Of a DNA stretch of 54,470 nt, positions 17,700 through 27,898 are shown piece after piece. How positions within the stretch are numbered: position 1 is the stretch's first letter; every line of letters starts with the position of its first letter. The stretch comes from Hyphococcus sp. GTDB lineage: Bacteria; Pseudomonadota; Alphaproteobacteria; Caulobacterales; Parvularculaceae. Under the pieces are notes generated by a model. The model worked only from the letters and a program-made list of their open reading frames with translations. It made no database searches and was not told the DNA's origin. Where the stretch lies: contig JAJFGA010000015.1 of the NCBI GenBank assembly GCA_021776375.1, positions 1-54,470 on the forward strand. The letters run 5' to 3'. The position numbers were made by a program, and so were the translations under genes.

Positions 17700-19934
17700 T
17701 CAATAACGGACCGACAGCCGCGCACCATAGGTTGCAGGCAGGCCGGGCGCAGCGACATCGGCGACGCCGCCGGGGGCAATGAAGAAATTACGGGTTTCAT
17801 CGAAATCGGCATTGAAGATATTGCGGCCCCAAAGCGCGATTTCCCAACGGTCATCTTGCGGCCCGAATGTAAGCTGCGCATTTGCTAACCAGTAGTCCTC
17901 AACCCGATAAACCGGGCCAAGAAGTGGCAGTGCGAGCTCTCCGCGGTAGGAGTAGTCAATGCGTCCGCCGAGGCGCCATGTTTGGGAGACTGGTTTTTGT
18001 GCGGCGATGAAACCTTGATAACCGAGATTGGGAAAACCCAAATCCTGTCCCGCACGGTCTATCAATACCGCCGTCGATGCGGCTGCGGTTGCTGCGGTGT
18101 CGAGGTCGGTGAAGGTTTTAAACTCGCCGCTCTTGTAACCCAGCGATTGGCCAATGGTCAGCCACGGCGCTGGATGGTAAGTGAGTTCCAACTCCGCGCC
18201 GTAAATTTCGCTTTCCGGCGCATTGACGATGCGGCCGACAATCGCGCCGGTCCCGGCGTCAAAAATTGCCGACTGAACTTGCTGGTCTTTATAATCATAA
18301 TAGAAAACCGCACCGTTCATTGTCACGGCGCCGTCGGCGAATTGGGTTTTGAAACCCGCCTCATAGGCATTGAGCTTTTCCGGCGTGAATGGGTCTACCG
18401 CGCGCGGGTTGAGCGTATTATAGGCGGTAAATCCGCCTGATTTTATTCCGCGACTGTAGGATGCATAAAACAGGATATCCTTAGTGGGCTTGATATTGAC
18501 GCCGATTTTGCCGCTGACATTGTCGGAGTTCAGATCGCGATTTTCCAGCGTGCCATCTACCGTTCCATTGGCGAAGTTAAACACGCCGAAACCGGTCGCG
18601 AATGTGCCGAGATCGCGAAGCCGTCGTTCCTCGTCTTCATATCGGACGCCAGCGACGATGGTTACGCTATCGGTGATGTCGAAATCTGTATGCAGATAAG
18701 CTGCGAGCGTGCGGACATCTTGTTTGTATGGCGTCGTCACGGCAAAGCCGGGCCCGAAGCTCGCAACGAAGTCAGACTGATAGACTTCATTTAAATCTTC
18801 ATCGGCGTAATAGGCCCCGCCGACCCAGCGCAAACGATTTGCAGTCTCGCCGCTAATGCGTAGCTCATGCGAGGTGACATCAACACTGCTTTGAAAGAAT
18901 ACACCGGCGCCGCCGACCGTTAGCGCATCCCAATCATTGAATTCTTTTCGGTTCAATGTTTCGAAAGAGCCGATATAGGTGAGATCGACATCGCCAAGCG
19001 CGGCGCCCAGTGTAAGGCTTGCGCCCCAGCCTTCATTGTTGCGGAACGGGCGTTGGCCAGCGTCAAAACCAACCAATGCTGCGAATTCATCGGACGAGCC
19101 AAAGCTGGTCTCGCGACGGCCCGCATGAGCGGCCGGGCCGAAGACGGATGGGTTAAACAGCTGCAAGCCAAGCCCGTCAGAATCATCGATAAAGCCGTGA
19201 ATATTGATCAGCGCTTCAATGTTTTCCGATACATCGACAGCAACAAGGCCGCGCAAGGCGTATTTTTCCGCATCCCCGATTGTCTCGCCGGTCTCGCGGT
19301 TGGTTTGCCAGCCGCCGCCATGGGCGCTGGCGCCCGACAGCCTTATGCGGACGGTCTCGCTCACAGGACCGGAAATAAACCCTTCCGTTTCGACCCGGCC
19401 AAAGCGTCCGCCCTCGGCCACCAGACCGGCGTGAAATTCATCCGTCGGCCGCGCGGAGATAACCTTTATCGCACCGCCGGTCGTATTGCGGCCATAAAGC
19501 GTTCCTTGCGGTCCGCGCAAAACTTCGACGCGATCGACATCGAACAATACCCCTTGGGTCATCACCGGAACTGGAAACGCCACGTCATCGACATAGATGC
19601 CGACAGTTGGCGCATTCAGCGTCGCATAGTCGCGAAACCCGACGCCGCGAATGGAGTAGCTCGGCTGGCCGCCGCCAAACTGGCTTTCAACTTCAAGATT
19701 GGACGTGACATTCTCCAGCCCGTTCAGCGTATCGACGCCAAGGTCGATCAGCGTATCGCCGCCGAGAACAGTTAGAGCGACGCTGACATCTTGCGGCGAT
19801 TGCTCACGGCGCAGGGCTGTGACGGTGATGACGTCTCGTGTCGCTAGCGTTGTGGCTTGCGTTTCGCTTTGTGCAAAAGCGCAACTGTAAAATAGGCCGC
19901 TCGTCAGAGCGGTGCAGCACATCAGGATTTTCAT
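17700..19934 (-). CDS. TonB-dependent outer-membrane receptor
   Basis: A 744-residue protein with a signal peptide (ending CAFAQ) and a TonB-box-like segment RDVITVTALRRE near residue 35. The plug domain carries YSIRGVGFRDYATLNAPT, GIYVDDV and DRVEVLRGPQGTLYGRNTTGGAI. A 22-strand barrel pattern follows and ends in a C-terminal aromatic residue (LSVRY) suited to BAM recognition. Role: energised uptake of a large or scarce substrate across the outer membrane. The ABC transporter genes start 110 bp downstream on the same strand, which suggests that both handle the same compound. No cobalamin or other riboswitch was seen upstream. Confidence 0.93.
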   Translation of the reverse strand: MKILMCCTALTSGLFYSCAFAQSETQATTLATRDVITVTALRREQSPQDVSVALTVLGGDTLIDLGVDTLNGLENVTSNLEVESQFGGGQPSYSIRGVGFRDYATLNAPTVGIYVDDVAFPVPVMTQGVLFDVDRVEVLRGPQGTLYGRNTTGGAIKVISARPTDEFHAGLVAEGGRFGRVETEGFISGPVSETVRIRLSGASAHGGGWQTNRETGETIGDAEKYALRGLVAVDVSENIEALINIHGFIDDSDGLGLQLFNPSVFGPAAHAGRRETSFGSSDEFAALVGFDAGQRPFRNNEGWGASLTLGAALGDVDLTYIGSFETLNRKEFNDWDALTVGGAGVFFQSSVDVTSHELRISGETANRLRWVGGAYYADEDLNEVYQSDFVASFGPGFAVTTPYKQDVRTLAAYLHTDFDITDSVTIVAGVRYEDEERRLRDLGTFATGFGVFNFANGTVDGTLENRDLNSDNVSGKIGVNIKPTKDILFYASYSRGIKSGGFTAYNTLNPRAVDPFTPEKLNAYEAGFKTQFADGAVTMNGAVFYYDYKDQQVQSAIFDAGTGAIVGRIVNAPESEIYGAELELTYHPAPWLTIGQSLGYKSGEFKTFTDLDTAATAAASTAVLIDRAGQDLGFPNLGYQGFIAAQKPVSQTWRLGGRIDYSYRGELALPLLGPVYRVEDYWLANAQLTFGPQDDRWEIALWGRNIFNADFDETRNFFIAPGGVADVAAPGLPATYGARLSVRY

Positions 19935-20436
19935 GGGGCGTGGCTCAACTTTGTCAGGTTACAAAGTGCGTTGGCGAGCATTTTTCTCGCAGCCGCAGCG
20001 CTTCGACCGGTTGCGATGGCGCGCCCTATAGCGTTGATTTTTCTCAACCCCAAGGCGATCCCGGTCCGCGCTCTAACGCCCATGGTCTTATCAAGGGGGC
20101 GGCCAGTTTTCCTGGCGGCGAGTGCTATCCGTTTCGCGAGGGAAGGTTTAGAGCAAAACTTGCGCGTACTCAACTGAAACTTCCGGGGCGTGAGGCGCGC
20201 TATGTGGCGCAACGGTCTGAGCCAATAGATGGCGCGAATTATCGTCTCCGCTAGCATATTCACACTGTGAAAGAGCCCCCTCCGTCAGCTTCGCTGACAC
20301 CTCCCCCGTTATCACGGGGGAGGAATTACGTGGAGCCCATTGCAACTGAATTCTTCCCCCGCTCGCGGGGGAAGTGTCACCGAAGGTGACGAAGGGGGTT
20401 GCCACGATGACGTCTACATAGCAATGAAGACGAACC
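19935..20436. other. Intergenic region upstream of the TonB receptor, with REP-like repeat pair
   Basis: About 500 bp lie between the TonB-receptor start and the end of the hydrolase gene. Small frames here have no recognisable products. The part near 19935-20270 presumably holds the promoter of the receptor gene, but I could not define -35/-10 boxes. The part 20276-20398 is a palindromic repeat pair described separately. Confidence 0.5.
20276..20398. repeat. Inverted pair of REP-like elements, two hairpins each
   Basis: Left element: GTCAGC/GCTGAC stem (20284-20298), then a 10-bp stem CCTCCCCCGT/ACGGGGGAGG (20300-20323). Right element: a 10-bp stem CTTCCCCCGC/GCGGGGGAAG (20353-20374), then a GTCACC/GGTGAC stem (20376-20390). 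The right element is the reverse complement of the left with compensated base changes in the stems. A spacer of 29 bases separates them. Stem pairs changed on both sides point to selection for structure or to copies of a repeat family. It sits past the end of the hydrolase gene and upstream of the receptor gene. Confidence 0.85.
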
Positions 20437-21228
20437 CTACTTCAAGAACTGAACCACAGCACGCGCAAAACTTTCCGGCTGGTCCCATTGCAGCGAGTGT
20501 GCGGCATCAGCGATAATTTCAATTCGGCAGTTTTTCAGGGGGCGGAAATTCTCCGCAATCGCTTGCGGCGGAAATAACAGATCGCCTTCGCCGGCGAGGA
20601 TGAGTGTTTCGGCTTCAATCTGTGCGGGCAGGGCGCTGGCGTCATAGTCTCGCAGCGCATCAACTTGCCGGCGCATATCGCCGGGGCTTTGGGCGTGGGG
20701 ATAGGCTCTGGCCATGGCGATGGCGGCGCCGACGGCGGCTTCGCTTTCAAAAAACGGCGGGTGAAACAGCCAGTGAAAGAACGCGCGATACCAATCCTCT
20801 TCCGGGGCGCCGGCCTCACGCAGGCTGACCAGGGTTTCTATGATCGAGCGCGCACGCGGGGGAACCTCCGGCGTTGTCGCCGACAGGACAAGCCGCCGCA
20901 ATCGGTCCGGGCGCCGCGCGGCGATGGTCATGGCGATCACGCCGCCCATGGAATGACCAAGGATATTTGCCTGCTCAATTTCAAGATGATTGAGCAGCGC
21001 GATAATATCATCGGCAATCGCCTCAATCGTCACTTCGCTTTGTTTCGCCCGGGTTTGTCCGCAGCCGCGATTGTCGGGCAGGATCACTTTGGCATGCGAC
21101 GTCAGGTGGGGAGTCACCGGCGCCCAACTGGCGCCGTCGCTAGCGAGTCCGGCGATCAGCACCAGGGGCGGGCCATCGCCTGCTGTCTCATAGTGGAGAG
21201 ATGTTCCGCTTACGGACAAGTCCGGCAT
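20437..21228 (-). CDS. Alpha/beta hydrolase in the hut operon
   Basis: A 263-residue protein starting at ATG 21228 (MPDLSVSGTSLHYE), two bases after the hutU stop. The frame is open further upstream, but that lies inside hutU. The alpha/beta-hydrolase fold shows the oxyanion segment VLIAGLASDG, nucleophile elbow GHSMGG, acid in GEGDLLFP and His in ADAAHSLQWD. There is no signal peptide. Relatives include 3-oxoadipate enol-lactonase-like and haloperoxidase-like enzymes; the substrate is not clear. Its place in the histidine-degradation operon suggests, but does not prove, a role on an imidazole or formyl/formimino side product. Confidence 0.88.
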   Translation of the reverse strand: MPDLSVSGTSLHYETAGDGPPLVLIAGLASDGASWAPVTPHLTSHAKVILPDNRGCGQTRAKQSEVTIEAIADDIIALLNHLEIEQANILGHSMGGVIAMTIAARRPDRLRRLVLSATTPEVPPRARSIIETLVSLREAGAPEEDWYRAFFHWLFHPPFFESEAAVGAAIAMARAYPHAQSPGDMRRQVDALRDYDASALPAQIEAETLILAGEGDLLFPPQAIAENFRPLKNCRIEIIADAAHSLQWDQPESFARAVVQFLK

Positions 21229-21230
21229 GA

Positions 21231-22913
21231 TTATTGGATGCCCGGTAAGTTGAGGCCATGTTCCGCTGCGCAGTCTTTTGCAATCTCGTATCCAGCGTCG
21301 GCATGGCGCATCACACCAGATGCAGGATCGTTCCACAACACGCGTTCAATGCGCCGCGCGGCGTCGTCCGTGCCGTCCGCGACAATCACCATGCCGGCAT
21401 GTTGCGAAAAGCCCATACCGACACCGCCGCCATGATGCAATGACACCCAGGTAGCGCCCGAGGCGCAGTTGAGCAATGCGTTCAACAACGGCCAGTCGGA
21501 GACCGCATCTGAGCCATCCTGCATCGCCTCGGTCTCGCGGTTTGGCGAGGCGACCGAGCCTGAATCGAGATGGTCGCGGCCGATAACGACGGGAGCGGAT
21601 AATTCTCCGGACTTCACCATCTCGTTGAAGGCAAGCCCGAGCCGATGGCGCTGGCCGAGGCCAACCCAACAGATGCGCGCGGGCAGGCCTTGAAACGAAA
21701 TTCGTTCGCGCGCCATGTCGAGCCAGTTGTGAAGATGCGGATCGTCGGGGATCAGCTCTTTGACCTTGGCGTCGGTCTTGTAAATATCTTCCGGATCGCC
21801 GGAGAGGGCCGCCCAGCGAAATGGACCAATCCCGCGGCAAAACAGTGGCCGGACATATGCCGGTACGAAGCCCGGAAAGTCGAACGCATTTTCCAGTCCC
21901 TCTTCCTTGGCGACCTGGCGGATATTGTTCCCATAATCGAGGGTCGGCACGCCCGCATGCCAAAAATCCAGCATCGCCTGAACATGGATTTTAATCGATG
22001 CGCGTGCGGCGCGTTCAACCTCTTCCGGCGCAGTCTCGCGCTTTTCCCGCCACTGCGCCATCGTCCAGCCTTGGGGCAGATAGCCGTTGCGAACGTCATG
22101 GGCGGAGGTTTGGTCCGTAACGATGTCGGGCCGTGCTTTCGGATCGACTTTTGCGCGGGCTGCGAGTTCAGGGAAAATATCGGCGGCGTTGCCGAGAAGG
22201 CCGACAGATTTTGCCTCGCCTGAAGCTGTCCAGGCGTCAATCATCGCCAGCGCCTCGTCAAGGCTTGTCGCCTTGGCGTCGACATAGCCAGTGCGGAGGC
22301 GAAAATCGATGTGATCTTCATCGCATTCAACCGCAAGGCAGGAAGCACCCGCCAGCGCGGCGGCCAGCGGTTGCGCCCCGCCCATGCCGCCAAGGCCGGC
22401 GGTCAATATCCATTTGCCTTTTAAAGCGCCGCCAAAATGTTGTCGCCCGGCTTCCATGAATGTTTCGTACGTGCCCTGAACAATTCCCTGGCTGCCGATA
22501 TAGATCCACGAGCCCGCCGTCATCTGGCCGTACATCATCAGGCCTTTGCGGTCGAGTTCGTTGAAATGATCCCAGGTCGCCCAATGGGGTACGAGATTGG
22601 AGTTGGCGATCAGGACGCGCGGCGCATCTTTATGGGTTTTGAATACACCGACCGGTTTGCCCGATTGCACCAGCAGGGTTTCGTCGTCATTCAATTCTTT
22701 CAAGGACGCGACGATTTGGTCAAAGTCGTTCCATGTCCGTGCCGCGCGGCCAATCCCGCCATAGACCACCAGCTCATGCGGGTTTTCCGCAACATCCGGG
22801 TCGAGATTGTTCATCAGCATGCGCATCGGCGCCTCGGTCACCCAATGCTTGGCGGTGATGTCCGGCCCGCGCGGAGCACGAACCGTGCGGGCATTTTTGC
22901 GGGGGTTCGTCAT
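21231..22913 (-). CDS. hutU: Urocanate hydratase
   Basis: A 560-residue protein. ATG 22913 ([10 protein letters not shown]) follows TTAGGAAC with good spacing; an in-frame ATG 18 bases earlier lies before that ribosome site. It converts urocanate to 4-imidazolone-5-propionate in histidine degradation, using tightly bound NAD+ as electrophile. Family hallmarks are [35 protein letters not shown], the NAD segment [14 protein letters not shown], the active-site region [15 protein letters not shown] and [17 protein letters not shown]. Length matches the family (about 555-560). It is third in hutI-hutH-hutU-hydrolase; hutH ends 63 bp upstream. Confidence 0.97.
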   Translation of the reverse strand: MTNPRKNARTVRAPRGPDITAKHWVTEAPMRMLMNNLDPDVAENPHELVVYGGIGRAARTWNDFDQIVASLKELNDDETLLVQSGKPVGVFKTHKDAPRVLIANSNLVPHWATWDHFNELDRKGLMMYGQMTAGSWIYIGSQGIVQGTYETFMEAGRQHFGGALKGKWILTAGLGGMGGAQPLAAALAGASCLAVECDEDHIDFRLRTGYVDAKATSLDEALAMIDAWTASGEAKSVGLLGNAADIFPELAARAKVDPKARPDIVTDQTSAHDVRNGYLPQGWTMAQWREKRETAPEEVERAARASIKIHVQAMLDFWHAGVPTLDYGNNIRQVAKEEGLENAFDFPGFVPAYVRPLFCRGIGPFRWAALSGDPEDIYKTDAKVKELIPDDPHLHNWLDMARERISFQGLPARICWVGLGQRHRLGLAFNEMVKSGELSAPVVIGRDHLDSGSVASPNRETEAMQDGSDAVSDWPLLNALLNCASGATWVSLHHGGGVGMGFSQHAGMVIVADGTDDAARRIERVLWNDPASGVMRHADAGYEIAKDCAAEHGLNLPGIQ

Positions 22914-22976
22914 GTATGAGTTCCTAAGCATTTTTTCTATGTCTTTGCCGGACTTGGTCAGGCAATCCAGGCTGGA

Positions 22977-24527
22977 TCACCGGGGTTGCTCGATGGGAAC
23001 CATCAACGCCGGTGATGGCGCCATTGCAGACGTGCATTCAAATAAAGCGCCGCCTACGATTAGGCCGCAGGCCTTTTCCATATCATCAGCCATAAACCGA
23101 TCTTGTTTAAGCGCCGGAATAATTTTTCGCAGCTTAGCTATCACCCCTTGCAGCATCGGGCTTGTCTTTATCGGTTTGCGAAATTCAATTCCTTGTGCCG
23201 CTGTTAACAGCTCGATGCCGATAATCTGTGCGAGGTTTCGGTTCATGTCGATCAGCCGCCGCGCTGCATGACACGCCATCGAGACATGGTCTTCCTGATT
23301 GCACGAGGTCGGCGTGGAATCGACCGAGCAGGGGGCGGCGCGGTGTTTGTTTTCCGACATTAGCGCGGCGGAGGTCACCTCGGCGATCATGAAGCCGGAA
23401 TTGACGCCCGGGTCTGGCGTTAAAAACGCCGGCAATCCGTGAGACAGTGTCGGGTCGACCATCAGCGCGATGCGCCGCTGTGTGATCGAGCCGATTTCGG
23501 CAATGGCGAGGGCAATCTGATCCGCCGCGAAGGCGACCGGCTCAGCATGGAAATTGCCGCCGGAGAGGATGGCGCCGTCGGCGAACACCAGCGGATTATC
23601 GGTCGCGGCATTGGCCTCAATCTGAAGTGTTTTTCCGGCCTGTCGCAACAGATCAATGCAGGCGCCCATCACCTGCGGCTGGCAGCGGATGCAATAGGGG
23701 TCCTGCACGCGCTCATCACCATCGCGATGGCTTTCACGGATTTCCGACCCGGCCATGATCGCACGGAGAAAATGCGCCGCATCGATCTGGCCCTGATGGC
23801 CCCGCACGGCGTGGATTTCATCGCGAAACGGCGCGGCGGAGGCCATTGCCGCGTCGGTCGACAAGGCGCCAGTGACTAGGCTTGCATGCATAGCGCACCA
23901 GGCGTCGAACAGACCGATTAACGCCAGCGCGGTTGAAACTTGCGTGCCGTTGATCAGGCCAAGGCCTTCCTTTGGGCCGAGCACGACCGGCGTTAATCCC
24001 GCGTCTGCAAGTGCATCTTTCGCTGGCATGCGCGCACCGTTATACCACGCCTCGCCTTCGCCGATCATCACCGCGGCCATATGCGCAAGCGGCGCCAGAT
24101 CGCCCGATGCGCCAACTGAGCCCTGACCGGGTATCACCGGCGTCACGCCGTTCTTCAGCATCGCCTCGATCTGCGCAATCGTTCCCATACGGACGCCCGA
24201 CACACCGCGTCCGAGCGAGATGAGCTTCAGCACCATGATCAAACGCGCAGTCTTGATATCAAGCGGGTCGCCAACGCCGGCGCAGTGAGACAAAATCAGA
24301 TTACGCTGAAGCGTTTCAACGTCAGCGGGTTCTATGCGCCGATTGGCGAGCTTGCCGAAACCGGTATTGACGCCATAGACAGGGTCCGCGCCGGTGGCCG
24401 CCTGTTCGATGATGGCGGCGGAGGCGTTGATGGCGTTGTGACAGCTTTTATCAAGCGTCACCGGCGCGCCGTAGCGGAAGACTTCCTCGAGCGAGGCTAA
24501 GCTGGCCTCTCCGGGTTTTACAATCAT
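22977..24527 (-). CDS. hutH: Histidine ammonia-lyase
   Basis: A 516-residue protein that removes ammonia from histidine to give urocanate, the first step of the pathway. The MIO prosthetic group forms from Ala140-Ser141-Gly142 in [15 protein letters not shown]. The active-site Tyr51 lies in [11 protein letters not shown]. Further markers are [11 protein letters not shown] and [14 protein letters not shown]. The length matches the family. Its start overlaps the hutI stop (ATGA). Confidence 0.97.
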   Translation of the reverse strand: MIVKPGEASLASLEEVFRYGAPVTLDKSCHNAINASAAIIEQAATGADPVYGVNTGFGKLANRRIEPADVETLQRNLILSHCAGVGDPLDIKTARLIMVLKLISLGRGVSGVRMGTIAQIEAMLKNGVTPVIPGQGSVGASGDLAPLAHMAAVMIGEGEAWYNGARMPAKDALADAGLTPVVLGPKEGLGLINGTQVSTALALIGLFDAWCAMHASLVTGALSTDAAMASAAPFRDEIHAVRGHQGQIDAAHFLRAIMAGSEIRESHRDGDERVQDPYCIRCQPQVMGACIDLLRQAGKTLQIEANAATDNPLVFADGAILSGGNFHAEPVAFAADQIALAIAEIGSITQRRIALMVDPTLSHGLPAFLTPDPGVNSGFMIAEVTSAALMSENKHRAAPCSVDSTPTSCNQEDHVSMACHAARRLIDMNRNLAQIIGIELLTAAQGIEFRKPIKTSPMLQGVIAKLRKIIPALKQDRFMADDMEKACGLIVGGALFECTSAMAPSPALMVPIEQPR

Positions 24528-25744
24528 TCTGTTTCGCCTGCAAAAATTCTCGTTTTCAGAGGGTTATAGCCGATATGATAGGCAAGGGCGGAAGGCTCCG
24601 ATAGGCGCCAGATTGCTAGATCTGCGGATTTTCCGACCGTGACCGTTCCAGTCTCGCCTGCCATCCCAAGGGCGGCGGCGGCCTCTCGCGTGACGCCCGC
24701 CAACGCCTCCTCCGGGGTCAGGCGGAACAGCGTGCACGCCATGTTCATGGCCAGCAAGAGTGATGTCATCGGCGATGTGCCGGGGTTGCCGTCGGTTGCG
24801 ACCGCCATCGGGACCTTCGCGTTTCGAAGCGCATCAATTGGCGGTAATTTTGTCTCGCGCAGATAGTAAAATGCGCCGGGTAGCAAAACGGCCACGGTTC
24901 CGGCCTTCGCCATTATCCGCGCATCGGCGTCATTTAAATATTCGAGATGGTCCGCTGACAGAGCGCCATACTGCGCCGCGAGCCGGGCGCCGCCGAGGTC
25001 GGATAATTGTTCTGCATGAAGCTTAACCGGCAGGCCAAGGGCGCGGGCTGTTTTGAAAACGCGTTCAATTTGCACGGGAGAGAACCCAATTCCCTCGCAA
25101 AACCCATCGACGGCATCGACGAGTCCTTCCTTCTGCGCTGCCGGTAATATGTCATTGCAGACATGGTCGATATAATCATCGCTGCGGCCGGCATATTCCG
25201 GCGGCACGGCATGGGCGCCGAGGAAGGTGGTTTTGACAGTGATGCGCCGCGCTGCGCCAAGGTCGCGTGCGGCGCGTAGCATTTTCAATTCGGTTTCCAA
25301 ATCCAGCCCGTAGCCGGATTTGATTTCAATCGTCGTCACGCCCTCTGCGATCAACGCGTCAAGGCGCGCCAGCGCGGCCTCGGTCAATTCGGACTGGCTG
25401 GCGGCGCGTGTCGCCTTGACGGTGGAAATAATGCCGCCGCCAGCCGCGGCGATCTCTTCGTAGGATTTCCCGTTAAGGCGCGCCTCAAACTCTCCAGCCC
25501 GGTCGCCGGCGTAAACCAGATGCGTATGGCAATCGATGAGGCCGGGGGTCATCAGCGCGCCGTTGAGCGATACAACCTCACGGGCCAGCGTCTGCGGCGC
25601 CGCAGGCAGATCGGACATGGCGCCGACCCAGGCAAGCTTTCCGTCCTCGGCGGCGACCGCTCCGCGCGCGATCATCCCATAGGCGGCGTCAATATCCGGA
25701 TCGAGCGTTGCTACCCGCCCATCAATCCACAAAGCATCCCACAT
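24524..25744 (-). CDS. hutI: Imidazolonepropionase
   Basis: A 406-residue protein starting at ATG 25744 ([15 protein letters not shown]). The frame is open to 26014, but that stretch overlaps the divergent hutG and lacks family similarity. It hydrolyses 4-imidazolone-5-propionate to N-formimino-glutamate in the cytoplasm. It is an amidohydrolase with metal ligands in [39 protein letters not shown] and [11 protein letters not shown]. First gene of the minus-strand hut operon. Confidence 0.96.
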   Translation of the reverse strand: MWDALWIDGRVATLDPDIDAAYGMIARGAVAAEDGKLAWVGAMSDLPAAPQTLAREVVSLNGALMTPGLIDCHTHLVYAGDRAGEFEARLNGKSYEEIAAAGGGIISTVKATRAASQSELTEAALARLDALIAEGVTTIEIKSGYGLDLETELKMLRAARDLGAARRITVKTTFLGAHAVPPEYAGRSDDYIDHVCNDILPAAQKEGLVDAVDGFCEGIGFSPVQIERVFKTARALGLPVKLHAEQLSDLGGARLAAQYGALSADHLEYLNDADARIMAKAGTVAVLLPGAFYYLRETKLPPIDALRNAKVPMAVATDGNPGTSPMTSLLLAMNMACTLFRLTPEEALAGVTREAAAALGMAGETGTVTVGKSADLAIWRLSEPSALAYHIGYNPLKTRIFAGETE

Positions 25745-25838
25745 AAATCGCCAGCCGCGCTGTTGTTGCCCGCCGACATATAGACACACCCGCCAGGCTT
25801 GTGAATAAAGGGCGCGGTTCTTTCGTGTTGGGCAGAAA

Positions 25839-26750
25839 ATGACCTCAGACGACGGCGTTGCGAAACAATGGCATTCCCTGGCCGGGCTTTTGTCCGCCGG
25901 GTTGGAGGCGCCGACTGCACTCCTTGGCGCGCCAATGGCAGGCGGCGCCGTGACGCCGGGCGAATGTGACCGCGCGCCGGCGGTGTTTCGCACCGCACTC
26001 AAACGCATCAGCACCTATGATGTGGAGACCGGTCAGGAGTTGTGCGGGCAGGGCGTCTATGACGCCGGCGATGTCGGGCTCAAGAGAATGTCACCCGAGG
26101 AGAGTTTTGCGCCGATCACATCCGCCTTTTCAGCGCTTGTCGCCAAATATGACCTCAGCATACTGATTGGCGGCAACAACGCTATCACCCGGCCCGGCGT
26201 TCACAGCGTCGATTCCAGCCTGCAAAATGTCGGACTGATCACGCTCGATGCGCATTTTGACCTGCGCGACACATCGGCCGGGCTGCTAAACGGCAATCCG
26301 GTGCAGGCGCTCCTCGATGACGGTCTACCCGGCGCGCATATTGCACAGATCGGCATCGCGCCTTTCGCCAACGCCGCCTATATGCACGAGACCGCGAAGG
26401 CCGAAGGCATCAACGTTTACACGATAGGCGAGTGCCGCCAGCGCGGCGTTGAAGCAGTGCTTGCAGACGCGTTTGAAAAAATCGCCGCGCGGTGCGACCG
26501 GATTTACGTGGATTTTGATATTGACGTGATTGAGCGTGGATTAGCGCCGGGCGCGCCGGGCGCCCGTCCCGGAGGGATGACAACGACGGATTTCTTTGCC
26601 GCCACGCGGGCGGTCGGCGCCCAGAGTAAAGTATGCGCTGTCGACCTTACGGAATTCGATCCGGCCTGCGATGTCAGCGATATCACGTCCCTTGTCGCCG
26701 GGCGCTGGTTTGGCGAGCTTCTGGCCGGGTTTCAAACGCGAGGAAGCTGA
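25839..26750 (+). CDS. hutG: Arginase-family formimidoylglutamase (HutG-like)
   Basis: A 303-residue protein of the ureohydrolase fold. Position in the locus makes N-formimino-glutamate hydrolysis (to glutamate and formamide) the likely reaction, completing the route started by HutH, HutU and HutI. No hutF is seen. Metal motifs are LDAHFDLRD (Asp137, His139, Asp141) and [11 protein letters not shown]. The first motif, GGDHxx in most of the family, reads GGNNAIT here, so Asn114 stands where the first manganese His normally sits. The subgroup may be natural but could have altered metal use or substrate. The gene diverges from hutI with 94 bp between start codons, which should hold both promoters. 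Confidence 0.85.
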   Translation: MTSDDGVAKQWHSLAGLLSAGLEAPTALLGAPMAGGAVTPGECDRAPAVFRTALKRISTYDVETGQELCGQGVYDAGDVGLKRMSPEESFAPITSAFSALVAKYDLSILIGGNNAITRPGVHSVDSSLQNVGLITLDAHFDLRDTSAGLLNGNPVQALLDDGLPGAHIAQIGIAPFANAAYMHETAKAEGINVYTIGECRQRGVEAVLADAFEKIAARCDRIYVDFDIDVIERGLAPGAPGARPGGMTTTDFFAATRAVGAQSKVCAVDLTEFDPACDVSDITSLVAGRWFGELLAGFQTRGS

Positions 26751-26818
26751 AGGCGTTAAGCTTCCGGCGCAGAATTTGCTGTTTCATCCCTGCAATCACA
26801 ATTCAGTAGGGCGTAGCC

Positions 26819-27799
26819 ATGGTTAATGTTGAACATAAAGACGCGAAGCGGGCGGTCCTCGGGGGCGCTGTCTTTGCCGCCAGCGTCATCGGGCTTTTCA
26901 GCGCTGCTACAGCGGCGACTTTTGACGCCAATAAAATCTCATTTCGGGACGTCACCGGGGCGGTCGAAATCGTCACCACCAGCGGCGATGAGATCGATGT
27001 CGAAATTCGTCAGGGCAAAAAGCACCAACCGCTCGAGGTCAGCGAAAAAGACGGCGTTGTCGTCATCATCGGTGAGAAATGGCGCGAGGATGAGACGCGC
27101 AATTGCTGCGACAGGCGCATCCGGCGTGACTTTCACGGCCGCAAGGACCGCAAGTTGACGACGGGCGCGCCGGTCGATCATGATTTTTTTGGCGACTATC
27201 CGACGATTATCGTTTCGATACCGGTTAATAGCGATGTTGATTTTATTGACGCGTGGATCCTCCTCGACATGGAGCGTCTGAACGGCGCTCTGCTGCTCGA
27301 CACATGTTATGTATACGGACAAACAGGCGATGTTGATGAGGCGATTGTCGGCCTTGTTGACGGCAGCCGTCTGGTCATGGGCGACATTAACGCCGGACTG
27401 GAGGTCGATATTTCAGGCGAGGCGGACATTATGGTTGGCGACACGCAGATGGTTGATGTTGATATCGCCGGGCCGGGGGATGTGATCATCGGCGACATTA
27501 ACGGCATGTTCGATGTCTCTATCGCCGGGTCGGGCATTGTTCGCGCGACGCGGCTTGACGGACCAATGACCGCGCGGATTGCGGGGTCCGGCGGCGTTGC
27601 GGTGAAGGGCGGACGCGCCGACAGGTTGCGGGCGCATATTGACGGCTCCGGCGGGATCTATTTCGGCGGCGCGGTAACGCAGCCGGAATTGCGGCTGTTC
27701 GGATCCAGCGAAGTACGGATGAAATCCGTCAACGGACGCATCACCCATCATGGCGGCGGCGTTGTCTATGTCGGCGACGCGGTTTTCTCTGACGAGTAA
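26819..27799 (+). CDS. Exported repeat protein with DUF2807-like (GIN) beta-helix domain
   Basis: A 326-residue protein with a signal peptide (about 1-35, ending TAATA). From residue about 150 it contains short strands repeated every 16-20 residues around Gly-Asp/Gly-Ser turns: GDVDEA, GDINAGL, GEADIMVGD, GPGDVIIGDING, GSGIVRATRLDG, GSGGVAVKGG, GSGGIYFGG and SSEVRMKSVNG. This pattern is typical of the putative auto-transporter adhesin head (GIN) domain, a right-handed beta-helix. It has no autotransporter barrel or anchor. A basic Cys-Cys segment (RNCCDRRIRRDFHG) near residue 97 is unusual for the group. Probable location is periplasm or surface; the function is unknown. It lies 68 bp after hutG. 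Confidence 0.75.
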   Translation: MVNVEHKDAKRAVLGGAVFAASVIGLFSAATAATFDANKISFRDVTGAVEIVTTSGDEIDVEIRQGKKHQPLEVSEKDGVVVIIGEKWREDETRNCCDRRIRRDFHGRKDRKLTTGAPVDHDFFGDYPTIIVSIPVNSDVDFIDAWILLDMERLNGALLLDTCYVYGQTGDVDEAIVGLVDGSRLVMGDINAGLEVDISGEADIMVGDTQMVDVDIAGPGDVIIGDINGMFDVSIAGSGIVRATRLDGPMTARIAGSGGVAVKGGRADRLRAHIDGSGGIYFGGAVTQPELRLFGSSEVRMKSVNGRITHHGGGVVYVGDAVFSDE

Positions 27800-27817
27800 T
27801 CTGGAACACCACCAATA

Positions 27818-27876
27818 TTCCGCTCATCCCGCTTTCGCGGGGGTGAGCGGGAGGTGGATTTGGTCCTGAATCTGAA
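27818..27876 (+). repeat. Dispersed hairpin repeat, copy 1
   Basis: A 13-bp palindrome (CCGCTCA...TGAGCGG with CCCGC/GCGGG inside, loop TTTC), then a conserved tail reading ggtggatttgg(t)cctgaatctgaa. A second copy in the same orientation lies at 33015-33074. It stands between the convergent ends of the GIN-domain gene and gltA, so the hairpin may also stop transcription, but the conserved tail is not explained by that. Confidence 0.85.
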
Positions 27877-27898
27877 TAATCTTCCGACGGGCTAGGCG

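Noticed and set aside
19935..20275. Possible cobalamin or other riboswitch upstream of the TonB receptor
   Set aside because: No recognisable conserved box or overall fold; the only clear structures are the REP-like hairpins farther upstream.
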